Source: Planctomyces sp. SH-PL62
Lineage (GTDB): Bacteria > Planctomycetota > Planctomycetia > Isosphaerales > Isosphaeraceae
Assembly (NCBI RefSeq): GCF_001610895.1
Contig: NZ_CP011273.1
Location: 5,952,001 to 6,016,000 of the forward strand
Length of the DNA stretch: 64,000 bases
Reading direction: 5' to 3'
The notes below the pieces were generated by a model, which had not been told where the DNA came from, searched no databases, and saw only the letters and a list, made by a program, of their open reading frames with translations. How positions within the stretch are numbered: position 1 is the first letter of the stretch; every line of letters starts with the position of its first letter. Made by a program: the position numbers and the translations under genes. This document shows, piece after piece, positions 54,020 through 62,267 of the stretch.

Positions 54020-55174
54020 ATGATTCGACGATTCCGAAGGAAGCTGCGGGAACGTCTCGGCCTAAACCAATCCTTACCTTCCATAAATGAAGATTATTTC
54101 AAATTCGGCAGCTTGATCGGCGAAAGCGACATTGAAAACATTGATATGCCACTAAACTCATACATTAATATACCCGACAATCCATCTCCATTGCTAGCAG
54201 CGCTCGACTCTCGGGGCGACGAGATCGTCCAAGCCATGATTTCCAGCTCACGAAAGATGCTCTCGAACCGAGCAGCGATTCGACGCAGGTACAGCAAGCA
54301 CATCCAATCGATCTGGGGGAACTCGATAACCAGTCTAAAGATGCTCATCGCCGCATCACTTGAAACAGGCGAGCTGTTCAACAACCAGTACCAGCATCAA
54401 GCGAACGAAGACGGGGACTTACTTTTCATCGCGGTGATCCGGCTGCATGCTCGATGTTGCCTCCTCGCTCAGGAAGTGTCATGGCTTCTAGAGGGGGGGT
54501 TCCCGTCAGCAGCGATGTCTCGCTGGCGGACGCTTCACGAGGCTGCCGTGGTCTCGCTTTTCATTTCGGGCCGCGGACAAGACGTTGCGGAGCGTTACCT
54601 CCTGCACGACCATAAAGACGCTTACGACTATGCGAAGATCTTCCAGGAGCAAGCGGCTGCCCTCGGTCCGGACTACGAGCCATTATCGGCCGAAGAGATG
54701 GAGCGTCACGAAGACAGAAAACGTGATCTGTGCTCGCGATTCGGAGATTCGTACTGGAAGCAATGGGGCTGGGCGGCGAACGCCCTAAACATAAAGAATC
54801 CCCACTTCACAGCCATCGAGGCGGCGGTAGGACTGGAGTACCTTCGCCCGTTCTTTAAGATGGCCTGCCACAGCAACCACGCTGGGAGCCGGGGGATCTG
54901 GTTTGATATAGGCCTTCCTGCTCCAGACATGCCGATCATGCTGGCCGGTCCCTCCGACGCCGGGTTCTACGACCCCGGAGTAAGCACCGCCATCTCGATC
55001 ACGCATGCCTCAAGGGCGATGTTGGGACTTCGAGCGAGCGAAACCGCTGTTGTGTCGAGACTGGTCATCGAGAAGTTGACGGGGCTTTGCGAAGCCGCAT
55101 TCAGTGAAGCCGAAGCCTTGTATCAAGAGGAGTTCGAGAGACGTGGAGAGGAGAAGAAAGCTCCGCCTGCCTGA
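54020..55174 (+). CDS. DUF5677-like protein, sole cargo of the mini-island
   Basis: 384 aa from ATG 54020, with GGAGCGG 7 nt upstream; GTG at 54008 is a weaker alternative. Helical protein with an AVIRLHARCCLLAQEVSWLL segment, then SRWRTLHEAAVVSLFISGRG and VAERYLLHDHKDAYDYAKIF, the core I associate with DUF5677. No catalytic motif, signal peptide or TM helix. AT-richer codons than its neighbours mark recent acquisition. Being the only cargo of an att-bounded unit suggests a self-sufficient fitness trait, for example defence; that is inference. Confidence 0.7.
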   Translation: MIRRFRRKLRERLGLNQSLPSINEDYFKFGSLIGESDIENIDMPLNSYINIPDNPSPLLAALDSRGDEIVQAMISSSRKMLSNRAAIRRRYSKHIQSIWGNSITSLKMLIAASLETGELFNNQYQHQANEDGDLLFIAVIRLHARCCLLAQEVSWLLEGGFPSAAMSRWRTLHEAAVVSLFISGRGQDVAERYLLHDHKDAYDYAKIFQEQAAALGPDYEPLSAEEMERHEDRKRDLCSRFGDSYWKQWGWAANALNIKNPHFTAIEAAVGLEYLRPFFKMACHSNHAGSRGIWFDIGLPAPDMPIMLAGPSDAGFYDPGVSTAISITHASRAMLGLRASETAVVSRLVIEKLTGLCEAAFSEAEALYQEEFERRGEEKKAPPA

Positions 55175-55275
55175 TGGCCGTTCAGACAGCTAGCCGTCCG
55201 ACGAGCATGCTAACGGCCGGGCCCGTCATCGTCGACGAGCCCGGCCGTTCGACGCTCCGTCGCGTCGGCTCCCCG

Positions 55276-55611
55276 TCACAGCAGCGTGGCGAGGTCGATC
55301 TCCTCCAGCTCGCGGCGAGTCTCCGGCGGCAGGGCCCGCAGCATGTCGTTCACGGTCGTGCGGCCGAGGCCGAGGACGCCGCCGATCGCCCGGCAGGGGG
55401 CGCCGGCGGCGGCGAGGCGGACCATCAGCGTCAGCCGGGTCGCCGCCACCCGTTCGGCCGGCCACCGGCCCCTCTCGCGATCGTAGGCCGCGCGGCTCGC
55501 GTCGGTGCCGTGGATTCCGAGGTAAATGTCGCGGCCGTCGATCGTGACGACGGCCTGGCCGCTCGGTTTGTGGAGGCGATAGGACGGGGTGCGGGAGGAA
55601 TTGCGAGGCAT
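55276..55611 (-). CDS. Mini-protein: integrase-type N-terminal domain fused to a helix-turn-helix
   Basis: 111 aa, ATG with GGAG 8 nt upstream. Residues 1-50 (RTPSYRLHKPSGQAVVTIDG, RDIYLGIHG) align with the N-terminus of the integrase at 11228 (RTPTYRHHKPSGQAVVTFDG, RDFYLGRHG). The catalytic domain is replaced by an HTH (RLAAAGAPCRAIGGVLGLGR then TTVNDMLRALP). An intact frame, good ribosome site and the upstream palindrome argue it is expressed. It could bind the same sites as a cognate integrase and act as repressor or directionality factor. Alternatively a decayed integrase. Confidence 0.65.
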   Translation of the reverse strand: MPRNSSRTPSYRLHKPSGQAVVTIDGRDIYLGIHGTDASRAAYDRERGRWPAERVAATRLTLMVRLAAAGAPCRAIGGVLGLGRTTVNDMLRALPPETRRELEEIDLATLL

Positions 55612-55626
55612 GGCGATGCTCCAAAA

Positions 55627-55641
55627 CCGGTAGACTACCGA
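55627..55641. promoter_or_regulatory. Variant copy of the 15-bp palindrome upstream of the mini-protein
   Basis: CCGGTAGACTACCGA; read on the minus strand it matches CCGGTAGTCTACCGG at 14 of 15 positions and sits 15 bases before the mini-protein ATG, the same arrangement (palindrome, TTTGGAG, ATG) as at the tRNA-Ala integrase. Confidence 0.6.
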
Positions 55642-55705
55642 CTTCGGCCGCACCACCTCCGCCCGGAGGGTGAGCCCTAACTTAGGGCTACGGCTTGGGT
55701 TGAGG

Positions 55706-55750
55706 AATGGGCGATGAGGGATTCGAACCCCCGACCTCCTACGTGTAAGA
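55706..55750 (-). repeat. Right copy of the 45-bp tRNA-Val 3'-end repeat (att site)
   Basis: Identical to 53613-53657 and likewise lacks the tRNA 5' half. It is shared as the right end of the mini-island and the left end of the next element, whose recombinase gene starts 107 bases further on. Confidence 0.88.
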
Positions 55751-55856
55751 AAACCACCCTAGCCGATTCTCCTGTGTTTTCAGGGGTATTCGGGGTACAA
55801 TCGGGCCCGCGAGCGGGCGGTTTTGTACCCCAACCTTCGACCCAGGAGACTCGGCC

Positions 55857-57236
55857 ATGGCTCTAAAATGCTTGATGAGCTGGCAGCCTGACAAGGCTAG
55901 ATGGCGGAAGATGGTGAAAGGGAGGTGGTACTTCGTCACCCCCGAGACCCTGGGAGCCCCCCCGACGAAGGAGGCCTCCGCCGCCAAGGCCAACGCCTGG
56001 ATGCGGGCGAAGCTGGCGGAGTTGGCCGCGGCCGAGGAAGTCGCGCATCCGCACGCCCCTCGGCTGTCGGAGCTGGCCCGTCGGGTCGACTGGGCTCGTC
56101 GGAACGGGGAGGACGCGGCTGCGGCGAACATCGAGGCGGAGATCGGGTTGATCCGTTCGGGGGAGTCTCCGGCCGACGACGCTTGGATCCTCGAGGAGGC
56201 TTTCCGGGCGCAGTTCGGCCAGGTTCCTCCTTCGATCGATCAGCTCCGGATGCTGTACGCGACCGAGAGCGTCTGGCGGGATCGTCTCGCCCGGGTCGAC
56301 GCGGTCCCGCCCGATCGGACGATCGCGGCCCGGGTCGCGAGGTTCCTCGAGCTTGAGCGGGCCCGCCTCGACGCTGGGGACATCTCGGGTGCCTCGTTCG
56401 ACGGGGCTCGGCGATGCCTGGGGATGTTCAGAGACTGGTGCGGCCCCGAGCTGGACGTCTCGTCGATCGACGCTGATCGGTTCGAAGGGTGGTGGCTGCA
56501 TCTGGTCGGGACCCGGCTCTCGACTGAGTACAAGAAGAAGCTCCTCCGCCACGCGAGGACCTTCATCGAGTGGCTCGCGTCGAAACGGCTGGTTCCCCTG
56601 CCCCCCAACCTGTCGTCCCGTCGCTATCGGTTCGGCGGTTCGCCCGCGGCGGTCCCGACGCTTCCGCCGGAGACCGTCCGTAAGCTGATCGAGGGGGCCC
56701 CGGGCCAGCTCCGCCTTCACCTGCTGTTGATGGCGAATTGCGGGATGGGCCAGAAAGACATCTCGGACATCCGCCCGGAGGAGATTGACTGGAGGAGGGG
56801 GAGGATCACCCGGAAGCGGTCCAAGACTAGTGATCGAGAGACCGTCCCGACAGTCGAGTATCCCCTTTGGCCCGAGACTTGGGAGCTGTTGGAGGGGGCG
56901 GGACATCGGACGGGCGATCACGCCCTGAAGACGGAGTCCGGTCGGGCCTGGGTGCGGGAGTGGACGACCGAGGACGGAGTCCGCCACAAGTGCGACGCGG
57001 TGAAGTCGAATTACGCCCACCTGGCCCGCCGCCTGAAGATCCAGACCCCGATGAAGCTGATCCGCAAGACTTCGTCCTCCCTCCTGGACACTCACGAGAC
57101 CCACTCGAGGTACGCCCTGCTCTTCCTGGGCCATTCTCCGCGGTCGATCGCCGATCGGCATTACATCAAGCCGTCTCAAGACCGCTTTGATGCGGCCGTG
57201 CGCTGGCTCCGCGAAGCCTACGGATTCGGGTCGTAG
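55857..57236 (+). CDS. Tyrosine recombinase, divergent planctomycete type
   Basis: 459 aa, ATG with AGGAG 8 nt upstream. A SAM-like core-binding domain spans about 150-250. The C-terminal domain retains the final box LFLGHSPRSIADRHYIKPSQ with His and the Tyr nucleophile. The first Arg box reads ANCGMGQKDISDIRPEEIDW (Gln-Lys where RxGE is usual) and the HxxR box is replaced by KLIRKTSSSLLDTH. Similar departures occur in other planctomycete recombinases, so activity is plausible but uncertain. Located beside the tRNA-Val att copy, it is the expected integrase of the second element. A factor-independent terminator follows. Confidence 0.82.
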   Translation: MALKCLMSWQPDKARWRKMVKGRWYFVTPETLGAPPTKEASAAKANAWMRAKLAELAAAEEVAHPHAPRLSELARRVDWARRNGEDAAAANIEAEIGLIRSGESPADDAWILEEAFRAQFGQVPPSIDQLRMLYATESVWRDRLARVDAVPPDRTIAARVARFLELERARLDAGDISGASFDGARRCLGMFRDWCGPELDVSSIDADRFEGWWLHLVGTRLSTEYKKKLLRHARTFIEWLASKRLVPLPPNLSSRRYRFGGSPAAVPTLPPETVRKLIEGAPGQLRLHLLLMANCGMGQKDISDIRPEEIDWRRGRITRKRSKTSDRETVPTVEYPLWPETWELLEGAGHRTGDHALKTESGRAWVREWTTEDGVRHKCDAVKSNYAHLARRLKIQTPMKLIRKTSSSLLDTHETHSRYALLFLGHSPRSIADRHYIKPSQDRFDAAVRWLREAYGFGS

Positions 57237-57265
57237 GCGGGAGCCAGCGAAGATGTTCGATACGG

Positions 57266-57305
57266 AGGGCCCGGTCTCCCTACTAGGGAATTCGGGCCCT
57301 TTTTT
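57266..57305 (+). terminator. Rho-independent terminator of the recombinase gene
   Basis: 8-bp stem AGGGCCCG (57266-57273) / CGGGCCCT (57293-57300) followed by a run of T. The loop holds a further CCCT/AGGG pairing. It lies 30 bases past the stop. Confidence 0.85.
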
Positions 57306-57804
57306 GGGCACCGAGACACGTTCTGAGTCGGTGCGGGTAGGAAGCGTGCGGCGTAAGGTATATAAGGGTATTACCCTTGAATACTATATGTACAAGCACA
57401 AGAATCTATGGCTTTGAATTCCGGACACGGCGGTCCGGGCGGGAAGCGAGGCCCCGCCTTACAGCCCCTTGCCGGCCGGGCGAAGCCCCGGCCAACTCAA
57501 AGACCTGTACAAGCACTAGAAGCACACGCGAGCCCAAGACGCCAATACCGAGACAGACACGCACACGCACTACCACTACGAACGGTTGGAGGGGGGGCCC
57601 GGAGAGAGGGACAGGGATCTTAGTTAGGAGCCTTCGGCTCTATGAAAGATCAGGATCTCTGGCCTCGGCACCCGGGCCCGTCGGTCGCCGAAGCGGAATC
57701 GCGAATCGGAAGAACGGAAGCGGAATCGAAGTCCCTCGGACGGGGGTCCTCGGGCCTGGGGTTGGGTTCGGGGGGATCAGCTTTCTAGGTTGGGGGGACT
57801 TCCA
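57306..57804. other. Gene-free control region with palindrome and repeats
   Basis: About 500 bases without a credible gene. AT-rich start with a palindrome AAGGGTA-T-TACCCTT (57364-57378) next to TATATAAG/ACTATATG promoter-like sequence, and two copies of TGTACAAGCAC (57389-57399, 57506-57516). It is probably the promoter/operator of the RHH-like operon, or an origin region; the two repeats are too few to call iterons. Confidence 0.45.
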
Positions 57805-58041
57805 ATGCCCAGGGCGGTGCGCGGAGAGAGGTATCGGACCTTGCAGGTCCCCTTGGAGGAGACCGACTGGCGCCGGCTCCGGGCTGCGGCGAGCCTTCGT
57901 GGGATGGAACTCGGCCCCCTGGTGCAGATCATTCTGAAGAGGCTGGGGACGGGGCGACTGGATCTTCCCGGGGTCCCTGAGCCGATCTCCCTTCACCCGG
58001 GCGAGCCGGAGGCTCTCGGGTCGGAAGGGGGGGCTTCCTGA
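57805..58041 (+). CDS. Small ribbon-helix-helix-like protein
   Basis: 78 aa. ATG 57805 follows TGGGGGGA. YRTLQVPLEETDWRRLRAAA then MELGPLVQIILKRL has the strand-helix-helix outline of RHH/CopG-type DNA-binding or partition-linked proteins. Its stop overlaps the next start by one base (TGATG), so the two are co-translated. It may regulate the palindromic region upstream. Confidence 0.6.
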   Translation: MPRAVRGERYRTLQVPLEETDWRRLRAAASLRGMELGPLVQIILKRLGTGRLDLPGVPEPISLHPGEPEALGSEGGAS

Positions 58042-58478
58042 TGGCCCTCTCCTCCCCGGTCGACCTGGCGGAGATCGGCGGCGACCTTGAGCTGGCACGG
58101 ATGACGGCTCGGCACGTCCGGGCGGCTCTAGCTGCGGGGATTGACTGCTTCTACGCATATCCGGGCGGGCTTGTGGTCGAAACCCCTGGAAGTCCTCCCC
58201 TGAGGGCGGCGGCTCAGAGGACCTGGATACTCTGGATCGCCCAACTTCGGCGAAGCCTCGGCGCGGCGACGAAGAGGCGGAGCCTCGCGGCCGGTGCCAC
58301 GGACCTCGATAAGCAACTCGCCTGGCGCGGGGTGATGGTCCGAAATGGTCATCCAGTGGCCTGGACCGACTGGACTCCCGGCGAAGCCGCTCGGGTCCAC
58401 GACGCGGGGATCGTCCCGACCCTGAAGATGATCGAGGCTGCGGAGGACTTATCTGGTGTTTTCGGCGAAGTAAGGTGA
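58041..58478 (+). CDS. Hypothetical protein coupled to the RHH-like gene
   Basis: 145 aa, start codon overlapping the upstream stop. Features: LARMTARHVRAALAAGIDCF, YAYPGGLVVETPGS, a basic helical centre (WILWIAQLRRSLGAATKRR) and a C-terminal MIEAAEDLSGVFGEV. No known family. The RHH-hypothetical pairing resembles small regulatory or toxin-antitoxin-like units, but nothing shows toxicity. Confidence 0.5.
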   Translation: MALSSPVDLAEIGGDLELARMTARHVRAALAAGIDCFYAYPGGLVVETPGSPPLRAAAQRTWILWIAQLRRSLGAATKRRSLAAGATDLDKQLAWRGVMVRNGHPVAWTDWTPGEAARVHDAGIVPTLKMIEAAEDLSGVFGEVR

Positions 58479-58491
58479 AGAATGAATCGAG

Positions 58492-58572
58492 TCGCGGAGC
58501 GAGCGATGCAGAGTTTTCGGCCAGCTGGCGTTTGAAGCCACCCTTTGGATGAAGAGATTCGCGGAGCGAGCG
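58492..58572 (+). repeat. Imperfect direct repeat TCGCGGAGCGAGCG
   Basis: 14-mer at 58492-58505 and 58559-58572, each followed by a GAGTT...CGG...CCGGCT-like stretch. It precedes the IS5-type element; no function assigned. Confidence 0.5.
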
Positions 58573-58595
58573 GCGGAGAGTTCGGAGCCGGCTAG

Positions 58596-59449
58596 AGCCT
58601 GTTATTGACTTATCGCCCGTCGTTTGCTCACGTTAGGTCATGAGCACGACACGAAAGGGTTACCCCAGCGACGTGAGCGACGCCGAGTGGGAGTTCCTGC
58701 TGCCGTACCTGACGCTGATGCGGGAGGACGCCCCGCAACGAGAGCACCCGCTTCGCGAGCTGTTCGACGCCCTGCGTTACGTGGTCGAGACGGGCCGCCC
58801 CTGGCGGTTCCTGCCGCACGACCTCCCGCCCTGGGAGGCCGTCTACCAGCAGGCCCGGCGTTGGCTCCAGGCCGGCGTCTTCGAGCAGGCCGGCCACGAC
58901 CTCAGGGCCGTCGTGCGATTCCTCGCCGACCGCGGTCCGGAGCCCTCGGCCGCGATCCTCGACTCGCGGACGCTGCAATCGACGCCCGAGAGCGGCGGCC
59001 GGGCCGGCTTCGACGGGGCCGAGAAGAAGAAGGGCTCGAAAGTCCACGCGGCCGTCGACACGCTGGGGAACCTGCTGGCGTTGAAGGCGACGCCGGCCGA
59101 CGAGCAGGACCGGGCCCAGGTCGCCGACCTCGTCAAGGCGGTCCGCGAGGCCACCGACGAGACGGTGGAGGTCGCCTTCGTCGACCAGGGTTACACGGGG
59201 GCGGACGCCGCCAGGGCCGCCGAGTCGGAAGGCGTCCGCCTGGAGGTGGTCAAGCATACCGAGGCCGAACGCGGCTTCGTCCTGCTGCCGCGACGCTGGG
59301 TCGTGGAGCGAAGCTTCGGTTGGCTCGGTCGCTTCCGCCGCCTGGCCCGGGACTACGAACGCTTGAACGAAACGTTGACGGGTTGGCATTGGGTCGCCTT
59401 CGTCGGCCTCCTGCTGGCCAGGGTAGCTGGCAACAGTTCATAACAGGCT
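58596..59449. mobile_element. 854-bp IS5-family insertion sequence
   Basis: Inverted ends AGCCTGTTAT (58596-58605) and its complement (59440-59449), flanked by a CTAG duplication (58592-58595, 59450-59453), the usual target of the IS427/IS1031 subgroup. It encodes one complete transposase. Confidence 0.88.
58640..59443 (+). CDS. IS5-family transposase
   Basis: 267 aa, uninterrupted. N-terminal DUF4096-like part ([38 protein letters not shown]) and DDE_Tnp_1-like catalytic part: Asp in [17 protein letters not shown], Asp in [15 protein letters not shown], Glu in [20 protein letters not shown] (the Y/W-VERSF...R...DYE box). Intact and probably active. The ORF fills almost the whole element. 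Confidence 0.93.
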   Translation: MSTTRKGYPSDVSDAEWEFLLPYLTLMREDAPQREHPLRELFDALRYVVETGRPWRFLPHDLPPWEAVYQQARRWLQAGVFEQAGHDLRAVVRFLADRGPEPSAAILDSRTLQSTPESGGRAGFDGAEKKKGSKVHAAVDTLGNLLALKATPADEQDRAQVADLVKAVREATDETVEVAFVDQGYTGADAARAAESEGVRLEVVKHTEAERGFVLLPRRWVVERSFGWLGRFRRLARDYERLNETLTGWHWVAFVGLLLARVAGNSS

Positions 59450-59689
59450 CTAGAGTTTCCAGCCACGCCGAGTTTCCTGCCGCCGAGTCGTTGGCCTTCG
59501 GCCGCGCATGGCCCGGGCGAGTCGCTCCTTCGGAACGGCCACTGTCTTGACTTCCACGACATGGCGATGGGCACGGGGACCCCCGGTAGGACCCGAGACC
59601 ACGTGAACCCAGCCTGAGCCGATCAGACGGTCGGGGGTTCACCGATTCTCCGCCCATCCACCTTGGCTTCGGCGATCGGCGGGGCCACG

Positions 59690-60376
59690 TCACCATCTTC
59701 TCGGGTAGTCCTCCACCCATTTCGGTAAGTCCGGGAACGCCTTGCGGACCTGGACGCCCGAGCTCAAGGAACTCCGCCTCCGCTTCTGGGGGATGGGGAC
59801 GGGGGGGGTCGGCAGGGTCCGGAGCACGCCGAGCACGTCCCGGACGTGGGCGAGGGTGTTGGACTTCGACAGGCCGCAGAGTTGGGCGAGGAGCTCGTAA
59901 GTCGGGTGGATCCTGATCCAGACCAAGGTCACCAAGAGTCGGTCGCGATCGTCGAGCTTCGACTTGGGGCCTGCGCCCGGCTTCCGCTTCCGGAGCCTGA
60001 GCGGCTTCACGGGCTCGGCCTGATCGATGAAGACGCCGAATCGATGCCGGAGCGACCATTCGATCCAGCTCGGGGGCTCTCCGTAGCGCCCCACGATCTC
60101 CCAATAGCGGGCGTCAAGGTGGGCTCGTTCCGGGTCGAGTTCGCCGAGATAGCGTCGTACGTCCAGGGGCATGAACCGACACAGCTTGGCCACATGCTCT
60201 TCGACTTGGCGCTTCTGCTCGGTCGTGGCGCGCTTCGTCCGAAGCGCGGCTAGAGGACGCAGCTTCTCCTGGGCCTCGACGAATTCCCGGAACAGCGCGT
60301 CGAAATCGGCGACGGCCAAACCAGAGAACGGCTCGAACTCCCCGGGTTTCTGACGAAGGGTGTTGTATAGCAACAT
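59690..60376 (-). pseudogene. Truncated transposase: N-terminal and HTH region only
   Basis: 228 aa from ATG 60376. After a helical N-terminus, KSKLDDRDRLLVTLVWIRIH then TYELLAQLCGLSKSNTLAHV is the HTH_Tnp_4 region that normally precedes a DDE_Tnp_4 catalytic domain. Here the frame stops soon after FPDLPKWVEDYPRRW, before any catalytic Asp. No continuation is seen in other frames downstream to the IS5 element. I read it as an inactive remnant; a retained DNA-binding role is possible. Confidence 0.55.
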
Positions 60377-60473
60377 CTTATGGCCTCAGCGTGGCCCTCC
60401 TTATTGCAGACCTTGGCGCAACAGGCGACGCCGGCGCAATTGCAGACTTTCGTCATGGGCCGTTTATGCGGAA

Positions 60474-60489
60474 CTTTACCGCGGTAAAG
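60474..60489. promoter_or_regulatory. 16-bp perfect palindrome CTTTACCGCGGTAAAG
   Basis: Lies 66 bases before the companion/ATPase operon and 97 bases from the start of the divergent truncated transposase. Symmetry and position fit a dimeric repressor site. Confidence 0.55.
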
Positions 60490-60555
60490 CGGCCAGCCCC
60501 GGGCGGGGCCCCTGTCGGGGCCCGTCGCGACGCGGGGCGGACCGGAGGTGGTGCG

Positions 60556-61347
60556 ATGTCCAGAATGACTCGAAACGGAGACGATTCAAGGGCCAACAGG
60601 CAGAAGCCCGAGGCGAAGGCGGACGCCGGGAACATGCAGGATGCCGCGGTCGCGAAGCTCCTCAAGTTGGCCGAGGGCATGGGGTTCCGGGTGGTCGGAG
60701 ACGCTCAGGTGCGGGTCACGCAGGGGAGCGGCGCGAACAAGAAGAGCTGGGCGCTGGGCGACATCGGTTTCGCGAAGTACATGACGGCCCTGTACTACGA
60801 CGAGGAGGGGGCGCAGCGCCTCCCGCCGAAAGGCTCGGTGGAGGCGGCGTTGAAAATCCTCGAGGGCCGAGCGTGGAAGGCGCGCTTCCAAACGGTCGTC
60901 CGGCTCAGCCCCCAGCTTACGGAGCTCAAGCCGGTGGTCGTGGCCCTGGCCCGAGCGATGGGCGAGCTGTCGGGGCCGCCGATCTCCTTCAAGGGTCCCC
61001 TGACAACCGTCGCCAAGAAGGAGTTCCCGGGCGTGCTGGTCCCTTTGACCGAGGACGCGATCGGCCGGGCGTTCGGCGGCCTCGTCGATGCGCTCCGGAC
61101 CGAGGGCGTCGAGCTCCGTCGCTGGAGACGCGAGGGGGGGACGCGTCGCGGGTGGACCCTCAAGGACCTCCGCGACGACGCCTCGGAGGTGTCCTGGGAC
61201 ACTTCGGGGGACACTTCCGAGGACGCTTCGAAGGACGCTCGCGGCGGCCCGCACGGGGGGACGAAACCGGGCGACGACCAGGCCGCTCGCCTCGCGAGGA
61301 TCACCGCGCGACTGCACCAGTCTCTCGAGAAGGGGGGCGAATCATGA
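60556..61347 (+). CDS. Hypothetical protein coupled to the DnaX-like ATPase
   Basis: 263 aa from ATG 60556 with GGAGGTG 6 nt upstream. N-terminal polar region, then helical segments with KLLKLAEGMGFRVVGDAQVR and GDIGFAKYMTALYYDEEGAQ; a repetitive acidic stretch (SWDTSGDTSEDASKDA) near the C-terminus is likely a flexible linker. No recognised domain. The stop overlaps the ATPase start (ATGA), so the products are made together, probably as subunits or as a DNA-binding partner in element replication. Confidence 0.6.
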   Translation: MSRMTRNGDDSRANRQKPEAKADAGNMQDAAVAKLLKLAEGMGFRVVGDAQVRVTQGSGANKKSWALGDIGFAKYMTALYYDEEGAQRLPPKGSVEAALKILEGRAWKARFQTVVRLSPQLTELKPVVVALARAMGELSGPPISFKGPLTTVAKKEFPGVLVPLTEDAIGRAFGGLVDALRTEGVELRRWRREGGTRRGWTLKDLRDDASEVSWDTSGDTSEDASKDARGGPHGGTKPGDDQAARLARITARLHQSLEKGGES

Positions 61348-62174
61348 GCACGACGAATCGAGTGGCGCTTCCCACGCCGCAGGAGATCCAGCGTTATACA
61401 CCACGACGTTGGGCCGACTGGATGGGCAACACTCGGGCGAAACTCTTCCTCCAGGCCCTGGTGCGGGCGGGGGGGCGTGGCACGAACCTGCTGCTATATG
61501 GCCCACCGGGCTCGGGCAAGACGACCGGGATGCTCATGGCGCTCCGGGCGCTCCGGTGCCAGCGGCTGGATCCTTCGACGCTCGACCCCTGCGGCGCATG
61601 CGAGCCGTGCAAGATCCGATGGACGCGCCGTTGGGGTTACGGACTTTCGCCCCACATCGACGTCTTCGAGTGCCGAACCACGACCGTAGAGGAGTTCCGC
61701 CATGACCTCGGATGGGTCCAGGACAACGTGATCTTCCCCCCCGCCGAGCACACCAAGCTGGTTTTTCTCGATGAGGCCCAAGAGCTTCAGACGGGGGGCC
61801 GGAAAGACGTGCTCCTGCCGCTCCTGGTCGGGGAGGTCCCTCCGGGCGTCGTGCCTCCGGTCTGGCTCGCGGCCGCGACGGACGACGTCCACCGCCTGGG
61901 GCCCGCCTTCCTCCGGAGGTTCACCCTGGCGAGCACCGAGCCGCCCGCGCAGGAGGAATTCGAGGATTGGGTGGTGGACCGCGCCGCCGAGTTCGGGATC
62001 TGCATTGAGGGCCCCGGGGTCGTGACCCTGCTGATCGACCGCTGCCTCGCGGCGCAGATGACCTCGTCGGCGCTCGACGTCCTCGCGCAGGTCGTCCTGC
62101 TCGACCCCGACCGGAGGGAGCTCACCCGCGGCGTGGTCGAGTCGGCCGTCATCGGGGGCTCCGCCCCGCCCTGA
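61344..62174 (+). CDS. DnaX-like mini AAA+ ATPase
   Basis: 276 aa. Walker A GPPGSGKT (53-60), Walker B LVFLDEAQ (Asp143-Glu144), and between them a zinc-module pattern Cys72, Cys83, Cys86, Cys89 (DPCGACEPCK), placed as in the gamma/tau clamp-loader subunit. A sensor-like FLRRFTLAST follows. It lacks the C-terminal collar domain of DnaX and is about half its length. Likely a loader for a replication clamp or helicase of the mobile element; partner unknown. Confidence 0.75.
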   Translation: MSTTNRVALPTPQEIQRYTPRRWADWMGNTRAKLFLQALVRAGGRGTNLLLYGPPGSGKTTGMLMALRALRCQRLDPSTLDPCGACEPCKIRWTRRWGYGLSPHIDVFECRTTTVEEFRHDLGWVQDNVIFPPAEHTKLVFLDEAQELQTGGRKDVLLPLLVGEVPPGVVPPVWLAAATDDVHRLGPAFLRRFTLASTEPPAQEEFEDWVVDRAAEFGICIEGPGVVTLLIDRCLAAQMTSSALDVLAQVVLLDPDRRELTRGVVESAVIGGSAPP

Positions 62175-62267
62175 AGGCCGGGCGGGGGGCTGCCCTCGGC
62201 CCCGGGGGGGAGGAGGGGCACCTCGGCGTCCATCTCCCCCGGAACTCCACCGATCGCGCAGGTCGAC

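Larger units (their letters stand above)
53613..55750. mobile_element. 2.1-kb mini-island at a tRNA-Val locus
   Basis: Bounded by two perfect 45-bp copies of the tRNA-Val 3' end. It contains one cargo gene (DUF5677-like), one copy of the 15-bp palindrome near its left end, and at its right end a 111-aa protein made of an integrase N-terminal domain plus HTH. No integrase catalytic domain is inside, so movement would need one in trans, perhaps the recombinase at 55857. The intact tRNA-Val should lie to the right, beyond the window. Confidence 0.7.

Noticed and set aside
53613-55750. Two tRNA-Val genes on the minus strand
   Set aside because: Both copies stop at the anticodon loop; the following bases do not pair to complete the anticodon stem.
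57364-57516. Plasmid-type iteron origin
   Set aside because: Only two 11-bp repeats 117 bp apart and one palindrome; too little to call an origin.
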